The position numbers and the translations under genes were made by a program. The notes beneath the pieces were generated by a model. That model saw only the letters and a list, made by a program, of their open reading frames with translations, made no database searches and was not told the origin of the DNA. DNA of 22,616 nucleotides, taken from contig JAZNMQ010000061.1 of NCBI GenBank assembly GCA_045579745.1, positions 1 to 22,616 on the forward strand, written 5' to 3'. The first letter of the stretch is position 1. Each line of letters starts with the position of its first letter. Shown piece after piece: positions 1 to 7,620 of the stretch. Origin of the DNA: Flemingiibacterium sp045579745. Lineage in GTDB: Bacteria; Bacillota; Clostridia; Oscillospirales; CAG-272.

Positions 1-293
1 AAAAAATTGAAAACAGGAGAAAAGTATCCTGACGGTCCGCTGGCAAGGTCTACGGTAACACCACCTAGTTCCGTTATATATTGAAAATATTTTTTCTTTT
101 GAGCATCAGTGCCAATATTGTTTAAATGAACTTTATACTGCCTTTTTATCTGCAACTGATTGGGATTATTTTTATAATAGTTATCAAGACTGATGGACCA
201 TTGTGGGCGTTCTATCTCACTGCTGATAAAGTGGTACACATTTTTTTCGTTTGTATAATTTATATCGGATTTTATTAGTGAATCAATATTCAT
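1..293 (-). CDS. SAM-dependent methyltransferase, N-terminal part (cut by window edge)
   Basis: An ATG at 293 opens a frame that stays open for 97 codons to the window edge, so the C-terminus is missing. A GGGGG-rich ribosome site lies about 10 bases before the start. Residues 81-91 read VDLASGPSGYF, which matches motif I (the SAM-binding glycine loop) of class I methyltransferases. Residues 1-75 are polar and carry no membrane segment, so the protein is probably cytosolic. The target cannot be told because the catalytic half is outside the window. The DNA is much richer in A+T than the genes that follow, which may mean a different origin. A good promoter for it lies at 345-373. The methyltransferase call rests on one motif. 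Confidence 0.6.
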   Translation of the reverse strand, partial: MNIDSLIKSDINYTNEKNVYHFISSEIERPQWSISLDNYYKNNPNQLQIKRQYKVHLNNIGTDAQKKKYFQYITELGGVTVDLASGPSGYFSPVFNF

Positions 294-344
294 AATTTAA
301 GCACCCCCATAAATTCTTATTTTCCGAACTCTTTACACATATAC

Positions 345-373
345 AGTATACAATATATTTATGAATATTTCAA
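345..373 (-). promoter_or_regulatory. Promoter for the methyltransferase fragment
   Basis: On the minus strand TTGAAA (368-373) and TATACT (345-350) are separated by exactly 17 bases, a near-consensus sigma-A promoter. The start codon at 293 lies about 45 bases downstream of the expected transcription start. It is back to back with the plus-strand promoter at 464-492. Confidence 0.6.
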
Positions 374-463
374 GGCATAGGAACGAAGCAGACGCTCTTT
401 GGTGAAATCGACGAAGATTTCTTTAGCAACAAAAATCAGAAAAGGGATCCTTTGTCTTTTGTA

Positions 464-492
464 TTGCAAACGGGCTTGCTTTGTGGTATAAT
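464..492 (+). promoter_or_regulatory. Promoter for the 522-2623 operon
   Basis: TTGCAA (464-469) and a perfect TATAAT (487-492) are spaced by 17 bases. Transcription would start near 499, leaving a leader of about 20 bases with the ribosome site AGGGAGG directly before the ATG at 522. The leader is too short for a riboswitch. Confidence 0.6.
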
Positions 493-521
493 TATCATAC
501 TTAGAGTAGGGAGGCAGCAAC

Positions 522-1736
522 ATGAATCGGGAAATATTCAAACTGTCGATTTTTGATCATATAAAGTCCGTTTTAACAAAAACGATTTTTATCACGTTTG
601 TTGTTACTCTGTTTTTTGCCATAACCGCAGGAGAGCCTGCTATGGGGATATCTCTTTTTAATGTTATACTTATCGGCGCATCAGTTTACGAGTATGCAAA
701 CAAGATTACTGTAAGCATTTTCATGGACGGTGTGCGAATAGCTCGCGGCTCAAAGCAACGGGAAATCAAATTCGAAATCTATAAAATCAGTTCGACCGTG
801 CATGGAAAGCTGACAATTGTGGATAGACGCTCGGCAAAAAAGGATACAGTCGTTTGCGGCGGCTTTAATAAAAAGCTGTTTGGTGAAATGATGACCGCAA
901 TTTCAAAGCGTCAGACGGAATATTATCTGCGCCGCAATGCTTCGGGTGAGTTCAGCTCCTCTGCCAAGATTAATAAATCTTCAAAAGAAACGGCTTCCGA
1001 TGCATCAAAACGCAATCCTTATTCAAAAAGCGATCCACCCAAATCAGATGCGAATCCTATCCCGCAAAAAATACAGACAATCGCTAACGACATAGTTGCA
1101 ATCGGCACAGCGGCGATTAGCACGACGCCAATAAAGAACAAAAATGCTAAGGTAGAAAAAATTGAGTCCGAGCCTGCAAGAAAAAATGAAAGCGAAAGCA
1201 CGCTTGTTCCTGATAACGCCTCAAGCGAAGCTGAAAGCTTAACAAGGCATGATTTTCACTATCCAAGGCGCGATATTGTCGAGAAGGTCGAGATGGCAAA
1301 CATAATGACCGCATTATGCGGCGCGCTTATAATAGTAGCTGTTTTTTTGATATGGTACATAACAATCGGTGCTTTTAAAGGCGGAGTGATTGCATTTGCA
1401 TGTGCGCTGCTTGCAATCGGTGCGATTACAATAACGGCAATTATTGTAAAGCGAAAGCTTCAGCTGGGGAAGCTGTTCTCGAAAATCGAAATCACTGATA
1501 ATTATTTGATTATAGACAACTCACGTTACCGTTTTGCCGACATGACGGAAATGAAAATTACATCTCCCGAATCGAATGACGGTATACGAAAGCTTTCGTT
1601 TGCGTATGACGGAAGACGCGTGGTATATTCGCTCGGCAAAGCGACACAATCAAGTGATAAGCGCGATATCCAAAGCTTTCCAAGATATCGTGAGCTCTGT
1701 CGGCTGCTCAAACAGAAAGGCTTTAAATTATGCTGA
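522..1736 (+). CDS. Membrane protein of unknown function with a possible PH-like C-terminal domain
   Basis: I do not recognise this 404-residue protein. The ATG follows AGGGAGG at good spacing. Two hydrophobic segments lie near residues 20-57. A long hydrophilic stretch (about 140-255) rich in Ser, Lys, Glu and Asn looks disordered. Two more membrane segments lie near 261-308. The last 90 residues, from KIEITDNYLIID onward, alternate short strands and end in a helix, which resembles the bacterial PH-like domains found in small membrane proteins. An analogous strand-rich piece (about 60-130) sits between the first hydrophobic pair and the linker, so the protein may be two related halves joined by a flexible linker; that is inference. 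Its 3' end overlaps the next gene by 7 bases, implying co-translation. Confidence 0.7.
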   Translation: MNREIFKLSIFDHIKSVLTKTIFITFVVTLFFAITAGEPAMGISLFNVILIGASVYEYANKITVSIFMDGVRIARGSKQREIKFEIYKISSTVHGKLTIVDRRSAKKDTVVCGGFNKKLFGEMMTAISKRQTEYYLRRNASGEFSSSAKINKSSKETASDASKRNPYSKSDPPKSDANPIPQKIQTIANDIVAIGTAAISTTPIKNKNAKVEKIESEPARKNESESTLVPDNASSEAESLTRHDFHYPRRDIVEKVEMANIMTALCGALIIVAVFLIWYITIGAFKGGVIAFACALLAIGAITITAIIVKRKLQLGKLFSKIEITDNYLIIDNSRYRFADMTEMKITSPESNDGIRKLSFAYDGRRVVYSLGKATQSSDKRDIQSFPRYRELCRLLKQKGFKLC

Positions 1737-2623
1737 TACAACCGCATTTTATGAGCTCGTTTAAATGCAAGGCATCCAAATGCGAGGATACCTGCTGTCG
1801 CGGTTGGGAAATCGATGTTGACGAAGTAGCGGCAGACTATTACAGCTCCTTAATGGGTGAGGACGGCGAATTTGTTCGCGCAGGGCTTCATATAAAGGAG
1901 CACGAGGGCGGCAAGGCTTGCGGCTATATGCTTTGCCACGAGGGAAAACGCTGTGGTTTTTTGCGAGAGGATAATCTCTGCGAGTTGATTCTTCGCCTCG
2001 GAGAGGATGCGCTTTGCGATGTTTGCCGAGAGCATCCGCGCTTTTATTCGGGCGAGGACGGACTGACTGAGGCAGGGCTTGGCTTATGCTGTGAGGAAGC
2101 TGCAAGGCTGTGGCTTGACTTGCCGATTGAATTTGATACTATAGATGATGGCGAGCCTTGCGATGAGCTGACAAAGGCTGAGCTTGAAGCGCAATTCTCG
2201 GCGATACGGCATGTTATGAGCGAAAGCGATACGCTCGGCGAAAGACTTGCACAGCTTCTTTCGGATAACGGAGAGGATTGCTATATACAGCTTCGCGAGC
2301 TGTTCACCTCGCTCGAAATGATGGATAAGACGCTTGGCGAGAAATATTCGATAGATTCACCGACAAGCTCTGACCCGCGTTTTGTAAAGCTTGCAGTATA
2401 TTTTCTATATCGCTATTGGTTTGAGCTCGGTGGGGAAATGGCGATAAAATTCGCGGCGGTATCTCTTGTTATGATAGCTTCGCTCGGATGCGATGTGCAG
2501 AACAATGCAAAGCTTTATTCGGGCGAGGTCGAATATGACCCCGATAATGTGGATAGGATCTGTGATGTGATACAATCGCTCGAGCTTACCGCGCTTGTTA
2601 GAAGAATATTTAACTGCCGATAG
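1730..2623 (+). CDS. FliB-like (flagellin lysine-N-methylase family) cysteine-rich protein
   Basis: The 297-residue product opens with a Cys-rich segment: C13, C18, C22 and C23 in the run CEDTCCRGWEIDVDE, followed by further cysteines in CGYMLC, KRCGF and CDVCREHPRF. This arrangement is that of the FliB/YkgJ-type putative Fe-S or zinc cluster proteins. Members are annotated as flagellin lysine methylases in flagellated species but are common in Clostridia without nearby flagellar genes, as here, so the substrate is open. The C-terminal part (about 135-297) is helical and unremarkable. The ATG at 1730 has AAAGG nine bases upstream and overlaps the previous gene by 7 bases, so the two proteins are probably made together. 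No flagellin or chemotaxis gene is in view. Confidence 0.75.
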   Translation: MLIQPHFMSSFKCKASKCEDTCCRGWEIDVDEVAADYYSSLMGEDGEFVRAGLHIKEHEGGKACGYMLCHEGKRCGFLREDNLCELILRLGEDALCDVCREHPRFYSGEDGLTEAGLGLCCEEAARLWLDLPIEFDTIDDGEPCDELTKAELEAQFSAIRHVMSESDTLGERLAQLLSDNGEDCYIQLRELFTSLEMMDKTLGEKYSIDSPTSSDPRFVKLAVYFLYRYWFELGGEMAIKFAAVSLVMIASLGCDVQNNAKLYSGEVEYDPDNVDRICDVIQSLELTALVRRIFNCR

Positions 2624-2681
2624 AATACCAAATACTGCGAAATTCGAAATTTTACCGTAATCATAAAGGAGCGCGATTAAA

Positions 2682-4280
2682 ATGAATTCAAAGGTGCTTG
2701 ATAACAAGCTGTATTTGTATATGACCGAATTTTTCTCGGGAGTTGCCGTAATGGCTGTTGAGCTGGGAGCATCAAGATTGCTTGCACCGTATTTCTCATC
2801 GTCGCAAATTGTGTGGACGATTATAATCGGTACAATAATGATTGCTCTTGCACTTGGCAATATCTGGGGAGGACGGGTTGCCGACAAGGACCCGAATCCC
2901 GACAGACTGTATATTCGGCTGATAATTGCGGCAGTATGGATCGGGCTTATTCCTGCGGTAGGAAAATATATAATAATCGGAATTTCGGGGCTTTTGGTGC
3001 TTGCTGTGGATACGAATTTTCTCATTATTGCTGCATTTGCATCCTGCCTTGTGGTATTCGCCTATCCGCTGTTCCTGCTTGGAACGGTAACGCCGTCGCT
3101 TGTCAAATACGCGATGAAGAGCATGGACGACAGCGGAAAGGTTGTCGGACACATGGAGGCGTTTAACACCGTCGGAAGCATTCTCGGAACCTTTTTGCCG
3201 ACATTTGTAACCATACCTGCGGTCGGTACAGCGATTACATTCCTCATTTTTTCGGGAGTTTTGCTTGTTCTCGGAATTATATACTTTGTATCAGTCAAGC
3301 GCTGCTATGTCAAATGCGGCGTTGCGGTAGCTGTTGTTATTGCTTCGGCGATCGTCGGTCATTCTGACAGCTTCGCGTTCTGGGAATCTGATCTCGTTTA
3401 TGAAAATGAGTCAATTTACAATTATTTGCAGGTCAAAGAGGACGACAGGAGAGTGCTTTTATCTACAAACGTGCTGTTCGGCGTGCAGTCTGTTGCAATG
3501 AAGGACGGCGGCTTGACCGGAATGTATTACGATTATGCGCTTGCCGCACCTTATATGGCGAAATCTATCAAGGACGATTCTCCCGAGATACTCATTTTGG
3601 GGATGGGAAGCGGGACCTACGCAACTCTTTGCAGGAAGTATTTCCCCAATGCCGATATTTCAGGTGCTGAGATCGACGGAAAGATAATATATCTCGCGCG
3701 CGAATATTTCGGAATGCCGGAGGATGTTGCGGTCGAGGAATACGACGGGCGTGCTTATTTAGCGGTTGATAAACGCAAATACGATGTGATTATGATTGAC
3801 GCTTATCAGGACATTACAATCCCGTTTCAGATGTCGACCTTGGAGTTTTTCTCACTCGTTCGAGAGCACCTGAAGGATGATGGAGTTATGGTTGTTAATC
3901 TCAACATGCATTCGGCAAACGAGGGGAGCATTAACGAATATCTGTGCGATACTATTGCGGCAACATTTGATAATGTCAAGGTCGTAGATGTTGTCGGAAC
4001 AACAAACCGCGAGCTTTTTGCATATAACGGAGAGGTCAGACCGCTTTCGGAATCGCTGCTTCAGACCGATGATTATTTGCTTCAAAAAAAGCTTTTGCAG
4101 GTTGAAGCCAATCTTCTCGATTATGTCGGAGGTGAGCGCATTCTGACCGACGACAAGGCTCCCGTGGAGCTTCTTGGCATGAGGGTTATAGATTCACTTA
4201 TAACAAACGAGCTGTCGTATTACAAGCAGATTCTTGACGAGCAAGGGCTAAGCGGTTTACTTAACAGTTTAATGGGATAA
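2682..4280 (+). CDS. Fused MFS / spermidine-synthase-like protein
   Basis: The 532-residue protein has two parts. Residues about 12-220 form a bundle of hydrophobic helices, starting with a conserved FFSGVAVMAVELGASRLLAP segment typical of the fused-MFS/SpeE family. Residues about 240-500 form a Rossmann aminopropyltransferase-like domain: ILILGMGSGTYA at about 304 is the nucleotide loop, GAEID near 331 the acidic strand end, and MIDAYQD near 371 the position of the catalytic-loop acid in spermidine synthases. Family members have been linked to polyamine synthesis or to membrane-coupled methyl or aminopropyl transfer, but the true substrate is generally unknown. AAAGGAG lies about 10 bases before the ATG. 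It lies 58 bases after the FliB-like gene and may share its transcript. A strong terminator follows. Confidence 0.8.
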   Translation: MNSKVLDNKLYLYMTEFFSGVAVMAVELGASRLLAPYFSSSQIVWTIIIGTIMIALALGNIWGGRVADKDPNPDRLYIRLIIAAVWIGLIPAVGKYIIIGISGLLVLAVDTNFLIIAAFASCLVVFAYPLFLLGTVTPSLVKYAMKSMDDSGKVVGHMEAFNTVGSILGTFLPTFVTIPAVGTAITFLIFSGVLLVLGIIYFVSVKRCYVKCGVAVAVVIASAIVGHSDSFAFWESDLVYENESIYNYLQVKEDDRRVLLSTNVLFGVQSVAMKDGGLTGMYYDYALAAPYMAKSIKDDSPEILILGMGSGTYATLCRKYFPNADISGAEIDGKIIYLAREYFGMPEDVAVEEYDGRAYLAVDKRKYDVIMIDAYQDITIPFQMSTLEFFSLVREHLKDDGVMVVNLNMHSANEGSINEYLCDTIAATFDNVKVVDVVGTTNRELFAYNGEVRPLSESLLQTDDYLLQKKLLQVEANLLDYVGGERILTDDKAPVELLGMRVIDSLITNELSYYKQILDEQGLSGLLNSLMG

Positions 4281-4284
4281 AGAA

Positions 4285-4325
4285 ACGGGGCTGTCGCAGA
4301 ATTTGGCGACAGCCCGTCTTTTTTA
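4285..4325 (+). terminator. Intrinsic terminator (probably works in both directions)
   Basis: GGGCTGTCGC (4288-4297) pairs perfectly with GCGACAGCCC (4306-4315) across an 8-base loop, followed by a T run at 4319-4324. On the minus strand the same stem is followed by a T-rich stretch (GTTTCTTT), so it may also stop transcripts coming from the other side. The stem sequence resembles the hairpins at 22392-22421 and 22530-22564. Confidence 0.85.
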
Positions 4326-4331
4326 ATGTAA

Positions 4332-5231
4332 TTATAGGGTGGCAATATTCTCACCGTTAAACGAGGGAATAAAGCTCTCTTTTGCGGATTTCCCATCTTG
4401 AATAAATCCGTTCTCTATTCCGAGGTCAACAGCGTGCTCGACTAACTTGTTATATTCATATGTCGTTATTTTTCGCTTAAGCTCAGGGAAATCATTTCCG
4501 AGCGATTGCATCGGCGTGTATTGGCTCATTATGCTGTAATAGATTGTGTTGCCGTATTCACAAAACAGCTCATCAAGCACGCGCATCGATTCGCGAAGCT
4601 GTCCTGGAAGTAACAAATGGCGCACTATTACACCTCGCGTCATGATGCCGTCAGGGGCGAATTTGGCTTCTCCGATACGCTTTACCATCATTGAAAGCGA
4701 AGCCTTTACATAAATCGGATAATCAGCGGCTTTTGAATATTTTAGTGCAAGCTCCGGGGAAATATATTTAAAGTCGGGCAGATAAATGTCAATCTGATTT
4801 GAGATTTCCGAGAGTGCGTCGGGAAGCTCATAGCCGCTCGTGTTATAGACGATCGGCAGGGTCAGTCCCTTTTCGCGTGCTTTGATTATCGCCTCTTTAA
4901 TCTGAGGTGAAAACATTGTCGGTGTGACAAGATTTATGTTGTGCACACGCTTTTTTTGCAATGCGAGAAAGATATTTGCAAGCTCGTCGGTTGTAACAGC
5001 TTTTGTGTATTCCTTGTTCTCACGCGAAATCTCAGCATTCTGGCAATAAACGCATCCAAGCGTGCATCCGCAGAAAAAGACTGTTCCCGAGCCGAATTTG
5101 CCCGAAAGACAAGGCTCCTCCCACATGTGCGGAGCGGCGCGTGCAATTTTTATTTCGGCTGTCTGTGAGCAGTATCCGACATGATTTATTCTGTCGGCAT
5201 TGCATCGACGCGGGCATAAGCTGCAGCTCAT
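4332..5231 (-). CDS. Radical SAM protein, PflX/PflA-like
   Basis: The 299-residue protein has the radical SAM cluster motif C56-x3-C60-x2-C63 in CGCTLGCVYCQN, which would hold the [4Fe-4S] cluster that cleaves SAM. Before it, C3, C6, C10 and C21 form an extra Cys-rich knob, as in the PflX-like (COG1313) group of putative activating enzymes. The rest follows a half TIM-barrel pattern, including the VVRHLLLPGQL-type strand near residue 200 (here VIVRHLLLPGQL). Family members resemble pyruvate formate-lyase activase, but no glycyl radical enzyme is in this window, so the partner is unknown. Its ATG overlaps the stop of the CapA-like gene by four bases (ATGA, 5228-5231), so it is the second gene of a coupled pair. 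Confidence 0.82.
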   Translation of the reverse strand: MSCSLCPRRCNADRINHVGYCSQTAEIKIARAAPHMWEEPCLSGKFGSGTVFFCGCTLGCVYCQNAEISRENKEYTKAVTTDELANIFLALQKKRVHNINLVTPTMFSPQIKEAIIKAREKGLTLPIVYNTSGYELPDALSEISNQIDIYLPDFKYISPELALKYSKAADYPIYVKASLSMMVKRIGEAKFAPDGIMTRGVIVRHLLLPGQLRESMRVLDELFCEYGNTIYYSIMSQYTPMQSLGNDFPELKRKITTYEYNKLVEHAVDLGIENGFIQDGKSAKESFIPSFNGENIATL

Positions 5232-6343
5232 TTCAGCGGTGACTCACTTTCTCCACGAAGGAATTTCATTACGGCTTCTATTTCTGCCTCGTCGGTAATG
5301 ATACCGGGCTTATAAAGGTCGGTATAAACATAGCATGGGATAATCTCCTCGCTGACATCACTCAGAGCGCCATCGGTTACTGTCAGATTCAGACGGTAGA
5401 CGATGGTACGGTTTTCTTCGCTTCGCGAGCCTCCGAACACGAAATTCCCGAGGGAGTGGACAATAGTTTTGCCGCTATATATCTCAATCGGCTGAAGCAC
5501 ATGCGGATGCCCGCCGATAACAAGATCAATACCGCTGTCGATTAGTCTGCGGGAGCCATCAGCCTTCCATTTGTCAGGAACATGTACACGCTCGGTTCCA
5601 CCATGAAAATATACTATCTTATAGTCCGCCTCAATATTTTTCATTTTGTTTGCAATATATATATCTTGGGTGCTGCCGTAGAATGTGCAGCAGTAGAGCG
5701 CAATAGTAAAGGCGTCCTTTTCAAGCATTAAGACCTTGCTGTTGTCACCCCATATCACGCCTGCATCCTCAAGTGCTTTACGCGTGTCTGAATATCCTTT
5801 GCTTCCGTAGTCCTCCGAATGGTTGTTCGCGAGCGAAACGACCTCAATACTGCCTTCGTTGAGAATAGCTGTGTTAGCAGTTGAAGACTTGTACCAATAG
5901 GCAGGACTATAGCCTTTGTTCGTTTCTTTTACATTCGGGTCGTCTGTGAAAACATTTTCGAGGTTAGCAATTGTCCAATCGTCGTTTTCGAAAAGCTCCT
6001 TGAAATTTTCAAAAAAATAGGACGGCGCGACCTCTTTTGCAAGCTTGTTGAATGAGAGCGGCCATTCTGCACCTCTGTCCGTAGCGAGCATGCAATCTCC
6101 GACGAAGCTGAGTGTAATCACGGTCGGCTCAGGTTCAGGGTCAGGCTCGGGCGGCAGAGGCGGTTCGGTTTCAGAGCTTGAAGGGGAAGATTTATCTTCG
6201 ACGAAAAGTGTGTCTATCCCTTTTACAGTCATAAGGTCGGGCGTCGGCGTCATTGTGCGCGACAAAAAATAGTAGGGTACCGTAAATGCAGTCGCAATTA
6301 ACAGCGACCAAATGGTTATAGATATAGCTATCGCTTTTTTCAT
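5228..6343 (-). CDS. CapA-family (PGA_cap) metallophosphatase, membrane anchored
   Basis: The frame can be extended to 6580, but the ATG at 6343 has AAGGA eight bases upstream and starts directly with a Lys-Lys pair and a hydrophobic helix (residues 5-27), as expected for a signal anchor; the extension runs back into the oppositely oriented amidase gene. A Pro/Glu-rich linker (about 55-75) leads to the extracellular domain. This holds LSFVGDCMLATDRG, LANNHSEDYG and IGGHPHVLQPIE, the metal-ligand motifs of the PGA_cap calcineurin-like fold. In Bacillus CapA takes part in poly-gamma-glutamate capsule formation, yet most clostridial relatives lie outside capsule operons; no capBC is seen here. 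It is translationally coupled to the radical SAM gene downstream. Confidence 0.85.
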   Translation of the reverse strand: MKKAIAISITIWSLLIATAFTVPYYFLSRTMTPTPDLMTVKGIDTLFVEDKSSPSSSETEPPLPPEPDPEPEPTVITLSFVGDCMLATDRGAEWPLSFNKLAKEVAPSYFFENFKELFENDDWTIANLENVFTDDPNVKETNKGYSPAYWYKSSTANTAILNEGSIEVVSLANNHSEDYGSKGYSDTRKALEDAGVIWGDNSKVLMLEKDAFTIALYCCTFYGSTQDIYIANKMKNIEADYKIVYFHGGTERVHVPDKWKADGSRRLIDSGIDLVIGGHPHVLQPIEIYSGKTIVHSLGNFVFGGSRSEENRTIVYRLNLTVTDGALSDVSEEIIPCYVYTDLYKPGIITDEAEIEAVMKFLRGESESPLK

Positions 6344-6451
6344 AGCAAAATTCCTTAACATTTTTTGCGGATATCGCATAGCATGTACTAAACGGAGCAT
6401 AAACCAAAAAGCTTCGACGAAGCCCTGATGGGCAGAAATGAGGAGATAGCT

Positions 6452-7015
6452 TTGGCTGAACTGAGAGAATACATACGAAGAAACGCTGTTGCGTATGCAA
6501 GGCGTTGGGCTTTTGACCGAAATCCGCTGTTTTCTGATTTTACGGGTATGGGAGGAAACTGCACAAACTTTGTGTCGCAATGCCTTTTGGCAGGAGGCTG
6601 TCAGATGAATTTTACGCCGACATTCGGGTGGTATTTTCTTTCATCTGCCGACCGCGCGCCTGCATGGACGGGTGTTGAGTTTTTATACAATTTTCTGACA
6701 AACAATGCGCTTGAGGGTATCGGGGAGGGGCTCGGCCCGTTTGGCACAGAGGTCGACGAGAGGAGCCTTTTGCCCGGCGACGTCATTCAGCTCGGGCGAG
6801 AGCAGGGGGATTTTTATCACACGCTGCTTGTTACGGGATATTCACGACGCGGTTATCTTGTAGCGGCGCAGAGCGACAACGCATTTAACAGGCCGCTCAG
6901 CACATACAACTACAGAAGAATTCGGTATATACATATTGACGGCTTCAGAGTAGACGAGGGCTTTGTCGGTGCGTGCTATGATGAGCTGGTTAATGGTGTT
7001 TCGCTTGGCTTTTAG
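6452..7015 (+). CDS. Amidase_6 domain protein (NlpC/P60-like putative amidase)
   Basis: The protein carries NAVAYARRWA, then GGNCTNFVSQCLLAGG with the presumed catalytic Cys (residue 37) and GDFYHTLLVTGY with the presumed catalytic His (residue 123), the signature of the Amidase_6 putative peptidoglycan-amidase domain common in Clostridia. About 187 residues is one domain and nothing else; no signal peptide or wall-binding repeat is present, so it would act in the cytoplasm or forespore unless exported otherwise. I chose the TTG at 6452 because GAGGAG lies six bases before it; an in-frame ATG at 6428 has no ribosome site. A 6+1+6 dyad, GCTTCG-A-CGAAGC, lies at 6411-6423 just upstream. The gene ends overlapping the end of ilvN by four bases, tail to tail. 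Confidence 0.8.
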   Translation: MAELREYIRRNAVAYARRWAFDRNPLFSDFTGMGGNCTNFVSQCLLAGGCQMNFTPTFGWYFLSSADRAPAWTGVEFLYNFLTNNALEGIGEGLGPFGTEVDERSLLPGDVIQLGREQGDFYHTLLVTGYSRRGYLVAAQSDNAFNRPLSTYNYRRIRYIHIDGFRVDEGFVGACYDELVNGVSLGF

Positions 7016-7545
7016 TCGTTTCTGGAAATGAGTGAGCCGGTACCGCGCTCAACTGCGACAACTCCCGTGCGGCACATCTCGATAATACCGTAAGGCGCGA
7101 CAAAATCAATAAATGCGTCAAGCTTTGAGCTTTGTCCGGTCATTTCTATGCAGACCTCGTCGGGCGTAAAGTCAACGACCTGGCAACGGAATACATTAAC
7201 AGCATCAAGTATTTCTCCGCGGGTTTGACCGGTCGCGCGAAGCTTAATCAGCATGAGCTCGCGAATTACGGTTGATTCAGCAGGCATGAAGTCGATTTTT
7301 ATTACATCGTGAAGCTTGCGAAGCTGTTTGATTATCTGCGCCTTTGTGCCTGCATCGCCCGTTGCGGTTATGGTAATACGGGAGTATGCGCGGTCCTCTG
7401 TTTCGCCAACAGTAAGGCTGTCGATATTGAAGCCTCTGCGTGCGAAAAGGCTTGTTACACGCATCAGGACTCCGTATTGGTTTGAAACAAGCACGCCGAG
7501 TACAAATTTTTCGTTCTCCATTTTTATGACCATAGCTCCCGACAA
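7012..7545 (-). CDS. ilvN: Acetolactate synthase, regulatory (small) subunit
   Basis: The 177-residue protein is the regulatory partner of IlvB in the first common step of valine, leucine and isoleucine synthesis. An N-terminal ACT domain carries GVLVSNQYGVL and RRGFNIDSLTVGETED, the latter nearly identical to the family consensus. The Asn, Gly and Asn residues that correspond to the E. coli IlvH valine-contact positions (N11, G14, N29) are all kept, so feedback inhibition by valine is likely (inference). The C-terminal domain (about 85-177) is of normal length. The start is taken as TTG at 7545 because AAGGAAG lies eight bases before it; in-frame ATGs at 7533 and 7521 are alternatives. It follows ilvB by 75 bases and is presumably on the same transcript. 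Confidence 0.93.
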   Translation of the reverse strand: MSGAMVIKMENEKFVLGVLVSNQYGVLMRVTSLFARRGFNIDSLTVGETEDRAYSRITITATGDAGTKAQIIKQLRKLHDVIKIDFMPAESTVIRELMLIKLRATGQTRGEILDAVNVFRCQVVDFTPDEVCIEMTGQSSKLDAFIDFVAPYGIIEMCRTGVVAVERGTGSLISRND

Positions 7546-7620
7546 AGCGGAAGCTTCCTTTCATTTAATGTCACAGCTGATGATATCTGCAAATCGCTTT
7601 GCCGGTATCATTGTCAAGCT

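Noticed and set aside
359..541. A 60-codon minus-strand frame in front of the 404-residue gene
   Set aside because: It covers the plus-strand promoter and ribosome site at 464-521, has no convincing start region and no recognisable features.
2405..3025. A 206-codon minus-strand frame
   Set aside because: It is the antisense of the FliB-like and fused-MFS genes, both of which have clear family motifs; its composition is that expected from hydrophobic codons read in reverse.
6122..6180. Repetitive GGCTCAGGTTCAGG-like DNA
   Set aside because: It encodes the Pro/Glu linker of the CapA-like protein and is ordinary low-complexity coding sequence.
6344..6580. N-terminal extension of the CapA-like frame to 6580
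   Set aside because: It runs through the amidase gene on the other strand, lacks a ribosome site and would place the signal anchor at residue 80.
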